From NCBI GenBank assembly GCA_031761405.1, contig JASEVX010000007.1:61019062-61083061 (forward strand): a stretch of DNA of 64,000 bases, read 5' to 3'. This document shows positions 18,926-33,900 of the stretch, one piece after another. The stretch is from Serripes groenlandicus. Taxonomy: Eukaryota; Mollusca; Bivalvia; Cardiida; Cardiidae. The notes under the pieces were generated by a model. It worked only from the letters and a program-made list of their open reading frames with translations. It was not told the origin of the DNA and ran no database searches. The position numbers were made by a program, and so were the translations under genes. How positions within the stretch are numbered: position 1 is the stretch's first letter; every line of letters starts with the position of its first letter.

Positions 18926-21900
18926 CTGTAATATAAAAACGAGTCCAGTCAAACCTGTGCTAAAGACCAACCTTCGAATAGCAATTCCATGTCTATATAT
19001 AGCCAGTAGTGTTGGGCCAATGATCGATAATAATCGAAAGTTGATCGGATATGCATCACGTTGGTGATAATCGATTGCATTGTACCACAATTGATTATCA
19101 ATCGGTTCACCTTTTTTGCTTCATTTATGCTTGATTAATAATCGCTTCCACAAGGGAGATTACTCTCGCGGGCTAGCATGTAAATACAACAATTTGACAT
19201 CGAAACAAAGGGTTTTTTAGCAATAAAATGATACAACCTAGTAAAGACAAGACATTAAGGCCAAGCCGGTATACTTTTTATCAAACATAAATAATAAGAA
19301 GCATTGCGAACATTGAGGCTTGTTAAATACAATACTGTATGAACCGATTATATAATCGATGTTTAATCGAATGAGGCAAAGCGATTGTAACCGATAATCG
19401 ATTGTAAAAATGGAACCGATGGCCCAACACTAATAGCCAGGCCTTTTTCTAGGCATCTCATGGGTCAGATATTCTGACTTGTTCTTAATTAACTTAGACG
19501 GCCCCCCAAGAGAGAGTCAAAAACTAGCCGCTGAACTCAGGTGGCTCCTTAATTCAAGTCTAATAAAGAAGAAAATATTACATTGACTGCATAAAACTCT
19601 GCACACAATTTATTTCTCATCACCAAACCCTCTGCTGTTGTTTCTTAACCCTTTCCCTCATATAGACGCGTTCTGACGCCTCTGCAGCAGATGGCTTTTT
19701 GAAAACAGAGACAAAAGAAGAAATTGCTCAAAACAAGCAATTTCTCCTTTTGCCACAATGTTTTCCACTTTTAGTCATAGGTTATCCATTCAATTATAGA
19801 GGTTTTGTATCATTTGACAAAATATGCTCAAAGTCGTCTGCTGCAGAATTGTCGTATGAGGGAAAGGGTTAACCATTCCCTTTCCCTAATATCCAAATAT
19901 TCAACTTGAAATACATAAAGGCAAAAAATGAAATATCTCCATAAATGAAAGTATAATTGCTGAATAATGAGCAATTTCTCCTTTTGCTTAACCCTTTCCC
20001 TCATATAGACGCTTTCTGATGCCTCTGCAGCAGACGACTTTTTGAAAACATAGTGACAAAAGAAGAAATTGCTCAAAACAAGCAATTTCTCCCTTTGTCA
20101 CAATGTTTTCCACTTTTAGTCATAGGTTATCCATTCAGTTATAGATATTTTCCATCTTTTGACAAAATATGTTCAAAGTCGTCTGCTGCAGAATTGTCGT
20201 ATGAGGGAAAGGCAGGGTTAAATGTTTTCAAAAATCATTTGCTGCACAGGTGTCAGAAAGTGTCTGTATGTGGAAAAGGTTTAAACAAATGGTCTATAAG
20301 TACCAACAACTTCGGGATTAAGGATCAAATAAGCATCATAAAATATAAAGCTTTGAGACTGTTTATGTTTTGGCTTCACCGGCCATTGTCAGTGATCCAA
20401 ACACATATAAAAATGAGATTACATACATTTACACCAACCCATAACAAGTGAATGTATTATTAACATTTCCAACAAGCAGACACATTTTGACACTTTTGTA
20501 GCTTACAACTTTTGAAATCATTGTGAAAAAAGGAGAAATTGCACACACGTTTTCAACTGTAATGAATATTTGTAAATAATTTTATTTTATTTTGTAATGA
20601 TTTTCAATACTTTTCCCTAAATATTTTCAAAATCATCTGATGAGATTTGTTGTATGTGGTAAAGCGTCAAATTACTGAAGGTCTGATGACCTCATCATTG
20701 TCAAATCTTTTTAGTTTTTTTAAAACCCTTTTCCACATGCAACATATCTGAAGCCGACAACCTTCTAATCATCATAGCAAAACACATAACATCTCTATAA
20801 ATGAGAGCACATTTATAGATTATAGTTGGAAGACATTGAGCCAAAAGGAAATATTGCTCATGATGAGCCATTTCTCCTTTGACACAATGTTTTTAAAAAT
20901 CGCCTGCTGCAGAGGTGTCAGAAAGCGTCTGTATGTGGGAAAAATTTGAATTTGAATTTGAATTTGGTTAACCCTTTCCCTCATATAGACGCTTTCTGAT
21001 GCCTCTGCAGCAGACGTCTTTTTGAAAAATTTGAATTTGAATTTGAATTTGGTTAACCCTTTCCCTCATATAGACGCTTTCTGATGCCTCTGCAGCAGAC
21101 GTCTTTTTGAAAAATTTGAATTTGAATTTGAATTTGGTTAACCCTTTCCCTCATATAGACGCTTTCTGATGCCTCTGCAGCAGACGTCTTTTTGAAAACA
21201 TAGTGACAAAAGAAGAAATTGCTCAAAACGAGCAACTTCTCCTTTTGTCACAATGTTTTCCACATTTAGTCATAGGTTATCCATTTAATTATAGAGATTT
21301 CTTATTTTTTGTCGAAATATGTTCAAAGTCGTCTGCTGCAGAATTGTCGTATGAGGGAAAGGGTTAGTAAACAACTATACTTGGCAACACAAATTTGAAG
21401 ATGTATATTGTTACCTAATATTAACATTTTATGCTTCAAAGTTGTAAACAAAATATCTCTCTAAACGGTGGGAACATAATGGATATGTATTGGTTAAACC
21501 GGATTTAAAATAGAAATTATTGTTAACAATGAGAAGTTGACCTCCTAAGATACCTTCATCCTTTCCAACACACATCAAATCTGCAGCAGACGACTTTGAA
21601 AACATTTCGGCAAAAAGCGGTAAAATCTGTGTAAATGAAATTATAATTAATGAATAGAATTGAAAACTTTATGGTAAAGAGCTCATATTCAGCAATTTCT
21701 CCTTTTTTCATAATATTTTCAAATGTCGTCTGCTGCAGAGGGAAAAGGTGAAGAGGACAATAATCGCACTAACCTGCATCAGGAGTCTCTCGGCGGGGAA
21801 AGCAGCAGATTGCTCCTGCACTATTCTCTGGGAGGCTGTGTTAATTTCTGCGTCAGGGAAATGATTTATTGGCCATACCTATAATAAACACAATCACAAA

Positions 21901-24900
21901 AACATCTTAACTGTGATAATTTATTTTTTAATTTCAGTGTCAAAGTTGAAAACCTCTGTTTTCACTAAATCCTTTCCAACCTGTAAACACATTTTGATGT
22001 ATCCGCAGCAAACTACTTTTAAAAACAATGTGGCAAACAAGAGAAATTGCTCATAATGAGCAATTTCTCATTTTGCTACAATGTTTTCAACTGTATTCAA
22101 CAATTATGCTTTCATTTGAAGACATTTCCCACATTTTTGCCGAAAGTCGTCTGTCTGTTGTAAGATAATTGTTTTATAAATCAAGGTATGGTTTACGGTG
22201 AAGAAAGCATACCAGGTGTTATAAAGTCAATCAAAATATATGTTCTCATTTTTGTTTTTATTTGGAAAATATTCTACAACAAGCATATCATGGAAAAGGT
22301 TTAACCCTTTCCCTCATACAACAATTCTGCAGCAAACGACTTTGAACATATTTTGTCAAAAAATAGAAAATCTCTATAATTGAATGGATAACCTATGACT
22401 AAAAGTGGAAAACATTGTGACAAAAGGAGAAATTGCTCGTTTTGAGCCATTTCTTCTTTTGTCACTATGTTTTCAAAAAGCTGTCTGCTGCAGAGGCGTC
22501 AGAAAGCGTCTATATGAGGGAAAGGGTTAATAACAGTTAGTAGTGACAGGCAATCGGCTTGAGTTTTACAATTAATTCTTGGTTACAATGGCTTTGCCTC
22601 AACCAATTAGGCATTAGTTATATAATGCGTTCATACAGTATTGTATTTAACAAAACTATAATGCTCTCAAGGCCTCTAATTAATGTTAAAATAATTTTGA
22701 AATATATTTGACAAAAATATACAAGTGTAATGTTTGGTTTACAGTACATAATATTGTATTATTTTTTAAAATGTTTCTTTAAAGTAATTACAAAGTTTAA
22801 ATGTTAAATAAAGGTTTGAATACTAAATCTATCATCAATTATGGCAACATATAATCAATTATCCTCGACTTTTGGCCTATCCCATAAAATTGCTATTATA
22901 ACCTTTTCCCACATATAGTAGTTTTCTGACTCCTCTGCAGTAAACAACTTTTGTAAACATCTTGCAAAAGGAGAAATTGGTCATATAGAGCAATTACTCC
23001 TTTTGCCACAATAATTTCTACTCTATTTAATAATAACACTTTGAATTAAAGAGATTTTCCACATTTTTGACAATATGTTTTCAAAGTCGTCTGCTAAAGA
23101 TTTGTTGTATGTGGAAATTGGATAATCGATCTTTGACCAACCACTACTTGTTAGAATAAAATAACTTTGTTCACCCTTAGCTGTTGTTCTTCAAAGGCTA
23201 CTTGTCCAGTAACGTTTCTAATCAAGGCATCAGGAAGAGCTGTCCTCTCAACAATGTGGTCTTTAACATGGTTTGTCCTGTAAATCATATATCATAAACT
23301 AAATATTAGACAACTTTTGAAAACATTGTGAGAACATGAGCATTATATACTTTTCACACATTATTTAAACTGTTTTATCAAAAAAATTATAACTTAAAAC
23401 TTTTAAAATGTTATTATTTCCTCCGATGATTTCAAAAGCAAAACCATACAGAAATATCTAAATGATAAGAAATAAATCTGCAGCCAAAATGTTTTCAATC
23501 TCTGAAAGTATAATTAGAGATTTCAAAACATTGTGACTAAAGAAGTGTTTTCAAATGGTGTCTGCATATGAGTTTTTATATGGGAAGGGGTTAATAAGTT
23601 CCATCAAATCTTAAAACACTTTCCCCCCATACAGACGCTTTCTGACGCCTCTGAAGCAGACAACTAACATTGTGGCAAAGGGAGAAATTGCTCAAAATGA
23701 ACAATTTCTTCATTTACCACAATGTTTTTAAATCCATACAATAATTATATTTTCAGCTATAGAGATTTTCTACTGTTTTGCCTACAGTTTTCAAAATCGT
23801 CTGCTCAAAAGTTTTTGTGTGTGGGAAAGGGTTAAGACTTCCTACTCAGTCCTGGAGATACGATTATTATCTCTTTTCTTTGTAAACACATTGAGATGAA
23901 CTGTGACTGTTGATTTGGGGTCTTATTGCATACACACAGTCTCACCAGAGCCATCACTATCAGCTTAAAGGAATACGCTTGGCTGAGTCTAAACTATATC
24001 CCTTAATAGCCCTACAGTAATGCATCATTTTGATGTAATTAATTTTGTTTTATATGCTGTAACTACCAAGATATATGCTTTTAAAGTTTGTGTTTTCACG
24101 TCGTGTCGATCAGCTATGGGCGCCGCCATATTGGTCTATTTATAGCTTACTGTGACGTCATAACCCCTCATTCGTTTTTCACTATAGGTACAGATTAGAA
24201 AATTTTCAGATCGCCATCTTATCTTTTAAACAGTCAAAACGTCGAATTGATAAACAAGAAAAAACGGGAGTCAAAACGTCGAAAGGGAAAATGTATAGAA
24301 TAATTCTTATATATGCTGTTTTATAAAGTTTTACCGCACAATGTGATAAGACAATACTACAATTAAATAAAATATCTTTAGTCATATACGAAACGTACAT
24401 TTTCGAAACTTTTCTGTCAATGCAATTATAAAGGAGAAATTAAATAAAAGGAATAAACAAGAACACATCAATGAATGATTAACTTTTAATTTTAGTTATA
24501 AACCGATTAAAGTAATGACGCCTTCTTAATATTTTCAATTAGATTAAATAATAATCAGTACAACACAAACTTTCTAATGCAATACCAGAAAAGGAGAAAC
24601 TGCACAAAAAAAAATCCCTCAAATAAACAATAGTCGATGCCTTATGAAAACGTGGGGAGAAAAGAAGCAGTTACTTAATTACAGCATATGGCTGAGAAAT
24701 TGTTAAAAACGGCGTTAAACCCCAATCAATCCCAAATACAGATGCTTTCTGATGCCTCTGCAGCAGACTGCTTTTTGAAAACATGGTGACAAAATATGAA
24801 ATTGCTCCTTTTGCAATCATGTTATCTATTATTAGTCATAGGTTTTCCATGCAATTATTGAGAATTTCTGCAGCAGACACTTTTTGCCAAAACGTTTTCA

Positions 24901-27900
24901 ACTCTTTACATATATTATATCCTTCAACCCTTTCCCTAATATAGACAATTTCTGATGCCTCTGCAGCAGATGGCTTTATGAAAACATAGTGACAAAAGAA
25001 TAAATTGAACAAAACATGCAATTACTCCTTTTGCCACAATATTTTCCACTTTTAGTCATAGGTTATACATTTAATTATAAAGATTTTCCATTTTTTACAA
25101 AATATTACACAATCTGTTCAAAGTCGTCTGCTGCAGAATTGTAGTATGAGGAAAAAGGTTATTACAGGTTTACCCAAAATTTGCTTAGATGTTTTCAAAG
25201 TGGTCTCCTTGAATTAAAATGGGGATATGCATGAATGATTTTGATATTTATATGACTGTAAAAAAGAATGAAAATCAGGAGAAAGTAAAATATAACATTT
25301 ATTGTTATTATCAACTGATTTATTTTTAATAAATGTTCTTGCTTATAAATGGCATTTCTTTTAATTACAAAAAAAACTACAAAAAATTATGACCCATGCT
25401 GTGCAGAGGGTGGTGTGCTTGGACTGACCCTTGCATAACAAAAGAATACTATCATTGATTGACAGTACTTTATGGTTGGTCCCCTGCTGTGTGACCATCT
25501 GGCTGTGATGTACAGGCACACTAGTGTGTTTTATGACACTTTGATGTAATCTTATCAGCTTGTAAGTTACTTGATGATAATGATTTTGATTTGACAATTT
25601 TTATAATTTTGAAGAAAACAAATGATTTATAAATAATAGTGATTCTCTATTCCAGTAAAACAGTGTTTCTTAACTGAAACTGTCCATATAATGGAATAAT
25701 ATTTATTGATAAAAATATCCTTTATTGAGAGTTTCTGTATTTTGGATTTTATAATTTCAAAGTCATATGCTGTAGATTATAAAGAATTATATTTTAATTT
25801 ATGCTAAATGATCTTCACACACTACCATATGTTTATAGTCACGAAATGTTTCAATCCGAAGTTTTCAATTTTTCAAATTGTCAATCCATTTTTTGCACAA
25901 TTTTCTCTCTTTAATTCCCTTTTCAGGTTTCGGAAACCGAAAGAGGCTTTTCTTGCCATTTCCCTGTCTGTTTGTGCAGTGAATTGCCTGGCACTGAGGC
26001 ATTGTTCATTCGCTTGTACAAATTCCAGTAACAAAACTGTATGGTTTTCGTAACACTACCCCACCCACAATATCCTTCACGAAGGGGTCATGATTTAGTC
26101 GATTTAGTACACTACAGAAACAAATATATGCACCAAGAACTCTTATTTGAGCAAGTAATTTTACGTTAAAGTATTTCACAAACTATCATAAATTCTTTTT
26201 ATAGTTACGATGTTTAATTTTTAATTTCGACCACCGGCTATGTGTATACTTTACTGTGTGATAAATGAACCGATGAGGGGTTATGACGTCACGATTCTTA
26301 TCAGAATGTCTCGCGATCGACTGATAAGCAAACAATGGCCGCGCCCATTACCGGAACCGAAAAGCACTTTTAGTCGTCTTAAAATTGCAATTTCTTGATT
26401 ATAAGGTGTTTGTTAATGAAATGCATCTAAAATAAATTTAGTTGAGATCGATATCTTTCATATCAAAGCGGGTTGTTTTCAGCCGAGCGTTGTCCTTTAA
26501 ACGTTATATGGTACTAAATGCATCTTTAACCCTTTCCCTCATACAATTATTCTGCAGCAAACAACTTTGAACAGATTTTGTCAAAAAATAGAAAATCTCT
26601 ATAATTGAATGGATAACCTATGACTAAAAGTGGAAAACATTGTGGCAAAAGGAGAAATTGCTCGTTTTGAGCAATTTCTTCTTTTGTCACTATGTTTTCA
26701 AAAAGCTGTCTGCTGCAGAGGCATCAGAAAGCATCTATATAAGGGAAAGGTTAAACAAAAAACTAGGAGTTTAGTCGAATTTCAATCGTTATTTGTATGC
26801 CAATGTAACAATAATCCTTACCCATCTGCAGATTCATTTTGACACATCTGTTACAGAAGACTTTTGAAAACCTTGTGACAAAAGGAGAATTTGCTCAAAT
26901 GAGCAAATTCTCCTTTAGCCACACTTCTGTTTAAAGAAATTTTCCATATTTTTAATTGAGTTTCTTTTTATGTCTTCTGCTGCAGATATGCTGTATTTGG
27001 GAATGGGTTAAATGATACCAAAACAGAGAGTAAAAAAACCCTCAAAATTGGCAGATTTGGTTGTAAAAACAATTGTCTAGTTAAATAGATGATGCCATTT
27101 CACGCCACTGTAACCTTGAACTTTGACCTAGCTCGGAAAAACATTAACTTGTCAAGCATTTCTTGACACTGCACATTTGTATGAAGTATGAATTAATTCC
27201 ACCAACAAATATAAGAGCTTGAGCAGTGATGGCGTTTTAGCAGACGGACGGACATATGGAAAGTCAAGGGTAACCCTATAATGTCTCCCCCATTTTATGA
27301 CATTGTGGATGAAAGATCTGATTACCCTTCCTTATCCAGAACTCTCTGCTCAGAGCCCTAGATAAGGAAGATTTAATTGGTCTTCTTCAAAATAATTTCT
27401 CGAATATCCATTTTGGTACCAACAGCATTGAGCTTGAATTAACGAAGAGTAATCCATGGAAAATATGTGTCGCCTATCAATGTGTCAGTAAAATAAAGTA
27501 CTACAGACAGAAAGACAGACAGATGGACGGACTGATAACAGAAAAGCGATCACTTAGTGTTTACCTGCCAATGCAAGAGCCACAACAGATATTGTTTTTA
27601 CCTTTAATAAACAAGTGTAGAAGAAATGTTTACCTACCATGAAATAGTCAACTTGATGTAACATTTCAGATTGCAGGCCCCATTACAACAGTTACAAGTG
27701 ATCATTCCATTGCCATGACAAAGTTCACATCTGTAAATATACTATATATGTTATTTATCAATGGCAAAGGCAAGCTGTACACCTGTAAATTTGAGTCAAT
27801 TTGAAGACAAGATGATCGATTATAGATCTTATTTTGCAATTTAACAAATATGAAATACCTTGATGATTGATATGATGTACCTAATATCAAAGTTAAAGTT

Positions 27901-30900
27901 TGTTATAAGAACTATTCATGATTTTCCTATAATAACAAATGCCCAAAAAAGTGGTTTCAAAATTCATGACATCTCACAACGATGATCCGGGAACATTCTT
28001 CAGATCATTGTTGAGAAACGTTGGTTTATTACGGTATCTTGATTGGCCAATTACCGAAATCTAGCAGAAATAATTAAGATAGAAAACAAAATAAAATTGA
28101 TTGATGAAATTGAAAGAAGATTTGATCAGTGATACATGTACAAAGGAGATTCCGACTTTGTGTGGTTTTTTTTTTAACCCAATCAATTTAAAATTGCTTA
28201 ACCTTCCATTTCATAACTTCTGATATTTAACGGTCAGTTTACACACTCACACACTCACAGTCTACGTAAGTTCATAGCTGTTTTCCAAATGCTTCTATGA
28301 CTATGTGGCAAACAAGGTATGTTGTATGTCTTGATCAAATTGCAGTGAAACTATGTTAACAGTGTCAATGCTTTTTATCTAAATTTAAGTTTCAGATTTT
28401 CATTACCCTAGAGTAACTAGTTTTAATATATCTATAGGTGCTACCTATCTACGAAAAAACCGCAAGATAATTATAATTTTTTTTTTAAAGAGCATACTTT
28501 GGCCATAAAAAAGGATTTATAAGTAATTGACTAGACAATAATAATGTAAATGTCATGTTTCTTGCATTATCAAAACATATTTGGAATTCGTATTGCTGTT
28601 GTCTATTATTTGAACTGAAAATAATAAAGTAAAGACTTTTAGAAAATCAAGGAATACATTTATAATGAACGAGGTTAAAACATGAGGGCCAAGATGATCC
28701 TTAATTGATCACCTGCATTATGGTAAAGAAGCAAATAGATCAGCCCTTTGCTTTACTTTACTGCCCAGACGATTTAGGAAAAGATTGTCGCCACAAGAAC
28801 AATTGCTCCTTATGAGAAAGTTATCCTTTTGCCACAATGTTTGATAAATAATTATACTTTGAATGAGTGAGTCAATAGCTCATGTATAGGAATTTGGGGT
28901 CTTTCATGTTGATACCACTTTTTTGCGAGAAACGACGTCGCTCCATTGGCGTAACGCTAAGATTAAGTGTAACGGAAACGACGTCACGACCTTCTTTGGC
29001 TACGATACAGTCAAAATTTAGTTTCGGGCGTAGAAGGCTAATGCTGTCGGTTTTTTGACGAACGGGAAAACATATTTCTTACAGATTTCCATTTATTTTT
29101 AACTTTTCGTACAAATGTTAATTCCCACATAAGACAGCAATTTAATGATCTTAAATATCGATTTTAAAAAAAATGATTAAAAAGCCGACAATAATTTTCA
29201 ATCTGTGTTTTACGTCTGCTTTTTATACATATCCAAAATGGCGGCCCCCATGGATTTTTCCAGTTTCATTTCAGAAAGCTTCATGGGTTATTGAAAAAAA
29301 AATCTCACACCTGTTACCTATAAGCGAAAAAACCCATTTATGTTTTTTTTTTTCCGTATTACTTGCCTTCTGCGACCGTCTCCATGACAAAAGTGACATC
29401 TCTCCTGCTGATGTTCTCCTTCCCTGTACACAGATTTATGTCCGCGACCACTACAAAATGTACACCGTACCTGCACAAATAGTAATACAGAGTATTTTAC
29501 CCTTTCCCATATACAACAAATTTGCAGCATACAACTTTGAAAACATTTAGTCAAACAACTATTGAAACCCTCTATAAATGGAAGTAAGATTACTGAATAA
29601 AGTTGAAAACATTTTGGCAAAAGGTGAACTTGAAATTGCTCTTTATGAGCAATTTCTCCTTTTGGCATTTTTTTCGGTATTGGGAAAGGGCTTAGCATCC
29701 CTGGAACAGCCAGGGAACAAAGCCACCATTGTTTATAAAACACTTTAACTGAAATAGACAACATGCTTTCCCAGAACACCGGTTTACCAGTTGAATTTAA
29801 TTAACCCTTTCCCTCATACAGATGCATTTTAACGCCTTTACAGCAGACGGGTTTTGGAACCAATGTGACCGAAGGATTTTGAGAAGCCTGTGCCACTGTG
29901 ACCCGTATAGAGCCAGGCAAGCAGGAGCATCAGCACCATATGACAAGGCTCTATACTTTTGTCTACTCAACTCAATATTTATATATTGATATATTCCCAA
30001 AATTCTATATTGAGTTTTTAACAAGAGGCCCAAGAGGGCCAGTATCGCTCCACGGCCATAAGGCAAAAATAAAATCTCCAAACAGCCCTGCCCCGTGGTG
30101 GCTATTTTTTTTAACAACCACCATGGCTTAAAGGAATCTTGTAGAGTGTCACCAAAGGAATGTTTCTGCAAAATTATTTGAAAATATGCCTGACACTTTC
30201 GGAGGAGATGATTTTTTAAGTTTTCACTATGGTCATATAAGTCAAAATAGCCCCGCCCTCTGGCGGCCATGTTTTTCGACCAATCAACATGGCTTGAAGG
30301 AATCTAATAGAGGGTCACCCAATGAACATTTCTACAAAATTATTTGAAAATCGGCTGAACACTTTCGGAGAAGAAGATGTTTTAAGTTTTCACTATAGCT
30401 ATATAACGCAAAAAAGCCCCGCCCCCTGGCGGCCATGTTTTTCGCCCAATCAACATTTCTTGAAGGAATCTAATTAAGGTTCACACAAGGAACATTTCTA
30501 CAAAATTATTTGAAAATCGGCCTGACACTTTTGGAGGAGAAGATTTTTTAAGTTTGCTCTTTAGCCATATAGGCAAAATAGCCCCGCCCTGTGACGGCCA
30601 TGTTTTTTTACCAATCAACATGGCTTGAAGGAATCTGATAGAGGGTCACCCACGGAACATTTCTACATAATTATTTGAAAATCTGCTGAACACTTTTTGA
30701 GAAGAAGATTATTTAAGTTTTCACTATAGCTATATAAGGCAAAAAAGCCCCGCCCCCTGGCGGCCATGTTTTTCGCCCAATCAAAATTTCTTGAAGGAAT
30801 CTAATAAAGGGTCACCCAAGGAACATTTCTACAAAATTATTTGAAAATCGGCCTGACACTTTCGGAGAAGAAGATTTTTTAAGTTCTCACTATTTTTTTC

Positions 30901-33900
30901 TTTCGGTTGCCATGGAAACCAGAATTTTGAATGGATCAAAAAAAATTGAAGGAATTTAGTAGAGGACATTGAGAGGATGCTTCCCATGAAGTTTCAACCA
31001 AATTGGCCAAGTGGTTAGGGAGAAGAAGTTGTTTAAAGGAAAAAGTTAACGCACGCACGCACGCACGACGGACAATTCGCCATGACATAAGCTCGACTGG
31101 CTTTCAGCCAGTGGAGCTAAAAAGCACAGCTGGACAAAGACTATATTGAAAATTCAGCATTGAAAGGTTTAAAAAAAGCTATATATACCAAGCTAGATCT
31201 TAATCATTTAGGACACATGAAAATGTCACCTACCCTTCCTCTTCCAAAACATCTGTGGCAGCGAATACGTCCCATTGCCATGCAATTGTGGCAAGGCTAA
31301 AAGCAAAAAAAATACTTGTTAACTGATCTTTTCATGATATACCTCTCTTATTACTCAATTCATTTGAGTACCCACAACAAAGAATTTCAGGGTCAAATAA
31401 TTTTGTAACCCGTCCGACATGCAGACAAATTTTGACCAATTTGCAGCAGACGACTTTCAACACATTAAGGCAAGGAAGAATATTGCTTATTTTAAGCAAT
31501 GTCTCCTTTTGTCAAAGTTTTTTCAAAAAAGGTCTTCAGGTGGTAAGATCCATTGGTTGTGAAACGATTCTACCCAGGTATCTTCTCATAGTAGGCAAGT
31601 CAAATCTTATAGGATTGTATAAACTGTTGATTGATTGAATGATTGGTGTTTAACTCTGATTTAAACAATTTTTCAGTTTTATCACAGCATTTCTTTTGCA
31701 AGTTACCAGTACTACTGATCCATTTATCCTGACACCAGCAGACGGATTTTTGAAAACATAGTGACAAAAGAAGAAATTGCACAAAACGTGCAATTTCTCC
31801 TTTTGCCACAATGTTTTCCACTTTTTGTCATAGGTTATCCATTCAATTATGGAGATTTTCTATGTTTTGACAAAATACGTTCAATGTCGTCTGCGGCAGA
31901 ATTGTCAGTCAGTCTTTATGCTAACCCTACAACCTTGAGCGCCTACCATTTCTTTGGTATGACCCGGCCAGGGATTGAACCCGCGACCTCCCGCTACCAA
32001 GGGGGACACTCTACCACTACACCACCGAGGCGGTATAACATGTAGACAGACAGTGAAGATACTGGCAAATCTGGGTCTAGGCACATACATGTACCCTTCC
32101 TGACACATGTTCAGAGGCCCTCCCTGGTAATGGGCAGTAAATGTCACCCAAATACCTCTCGTATTCAATTAACCCCTTTCCCACATGCAACAAATTGGCA
32201 GCAGACGACTTTGACAACACACCCATCACCTCTGTGGCTGGGGGACGCTCAATAAGAATGGCAGCCACAGTCTGACACTTGTTTGGACCGTAAGATCTGG
32301 CCAAATGGGTCTGAATAATTGAGTCAATGCAACTATTGAGCTCCAGCAGGTGGGGTGGTATTGGTTTTCATACCTTATATATTTTTATCTTGATGTTCAT
32401 ATAAGGTGTGGGACCAATATCAATTTTTCCTGTCTGCTGTGATACGACCTTAGCTATTGAAAGCGGCTTAAAACCCAAAACAAACAAACTCAAATCCGTC
32501 ATACCAGGCTATGGCATATTCTCATGGACGTCAAAGACTCACTAATACCATAATTATCAAACATTCTTTCTATAAACTGTGAGCAAATTTGATAGCTTCG
32601 ACATTATCTAGAAATTCATATAAATATAATATAGCATCTCACTTTAAACCTTTTTCCACATATAAAACAATATGTAGCATACTACTTTGAAAATATGCAG
32701 ACAAAATTGTCAAAACATAAAAAATCTCTATAATTGAATGGATAACCTATAACAAAAAGTGGAAAACATTTTGTCAAAAGGAGAAATTGCACTTTTTGTG
32801 CAATTTCTTCTTTTGTCACTATGTTTTCAAAAAGCCGTCTGCTACAGAGGCGTCAGAAAGCGTCTATATGAGGGAAAGGGTTAAGCACCATTCAATAAAA
32901 TGAAGCTCACTTTGACTGAAGCTGTATGTGGAACTTCAATGGTAGCTCTCTGATCTTTGAATAATGTTGATGGCTGTGCCTGAATATCCCAGGGACCAGG
33001 TGCCGGACCATTTTGGGGACCGTCAACTGGCTGACCTAAAAGGTGTAAATGAACATGTGACATATATGTAACAACATTCTTAACCATACTGCGCGCACGC
33101 AAATCTGCAGCAGATGATGTTGAAAACATCTAGGCACGCATTATGGATTTGGATTTTTTTTTTTTAAATGAAACTTTAATTATTACGTAGAGTTGAAAAC
33201 TTTCTGACAAAATGAGAAAATGCTCATAATGAACATGAGGAAATGAAAGTATAATTATTGAAGAGAGTTGAAAGAATTGTGGCAAATGGAGAAATTTCTC
33301 ATTATCAGCAATTTCTTCTATTGCCACAATGATTTCAAAAGTCATCTGCTGCAGGTGCATCTGAATGCATCTGCAGCAGATGACTTTTGAAAACATAGTG
33401 CCAAAAGAAGAAATTGCTCAAAGTGAGCAAAAAAAATTCTCCTTTTGCCACAATGTTTTCTACTTTTAGTCATAGGTTGTCCATTCAATTATAGAGATTT
33501 TCAATTTTTTGACAAAATATATTCAAAGTAGTCTGCTGCAGAATTGTCGTATGAGGGAAAAGGTTAAAGCAGGGGAAAGATCAATGAAGGGAGGATAACA
33601 ATCCACATACCGGAATAAGGTTCATGAGCCCAAGATGTCGATCTACCTTCTCCATAGGTTTCAAGTGTATACTGAAAACATAGTGCCAAAAGAAGAAATT
33701 GCTCAAAGTGAGCAAAAAAATTTCTCCTTTTGCCACAATGTTTTCTACTTTTAGTCATAGGTTGTCCATTCAATTATAGAGATTTTCAATTTTTTGACAA
33801 AATATATTCAAAGTAGTCTGCTGCAGAATTGTCGTATGAGGGAAAAGGTTAAAGCAGGGGAAAGATCAATGAAGGGAGGATAACAATCCACATACCGGAA

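Noticed and set aside
29318..29779. 153-codon open frame on the minus strand
   Set aside because: It runs through a TTAA MITE and reads SSUH2 exon 8 only as part of a longer read-through; the real exon is 29367-29470.
32077..32304. Frame [20 protein letters not shown] between SSUH2 exons 6 and 7
   Set aside because: It looks protein-like, but exons 6 and 7 already join in phase and match the family contiguously; the frame also runs into a MITE.
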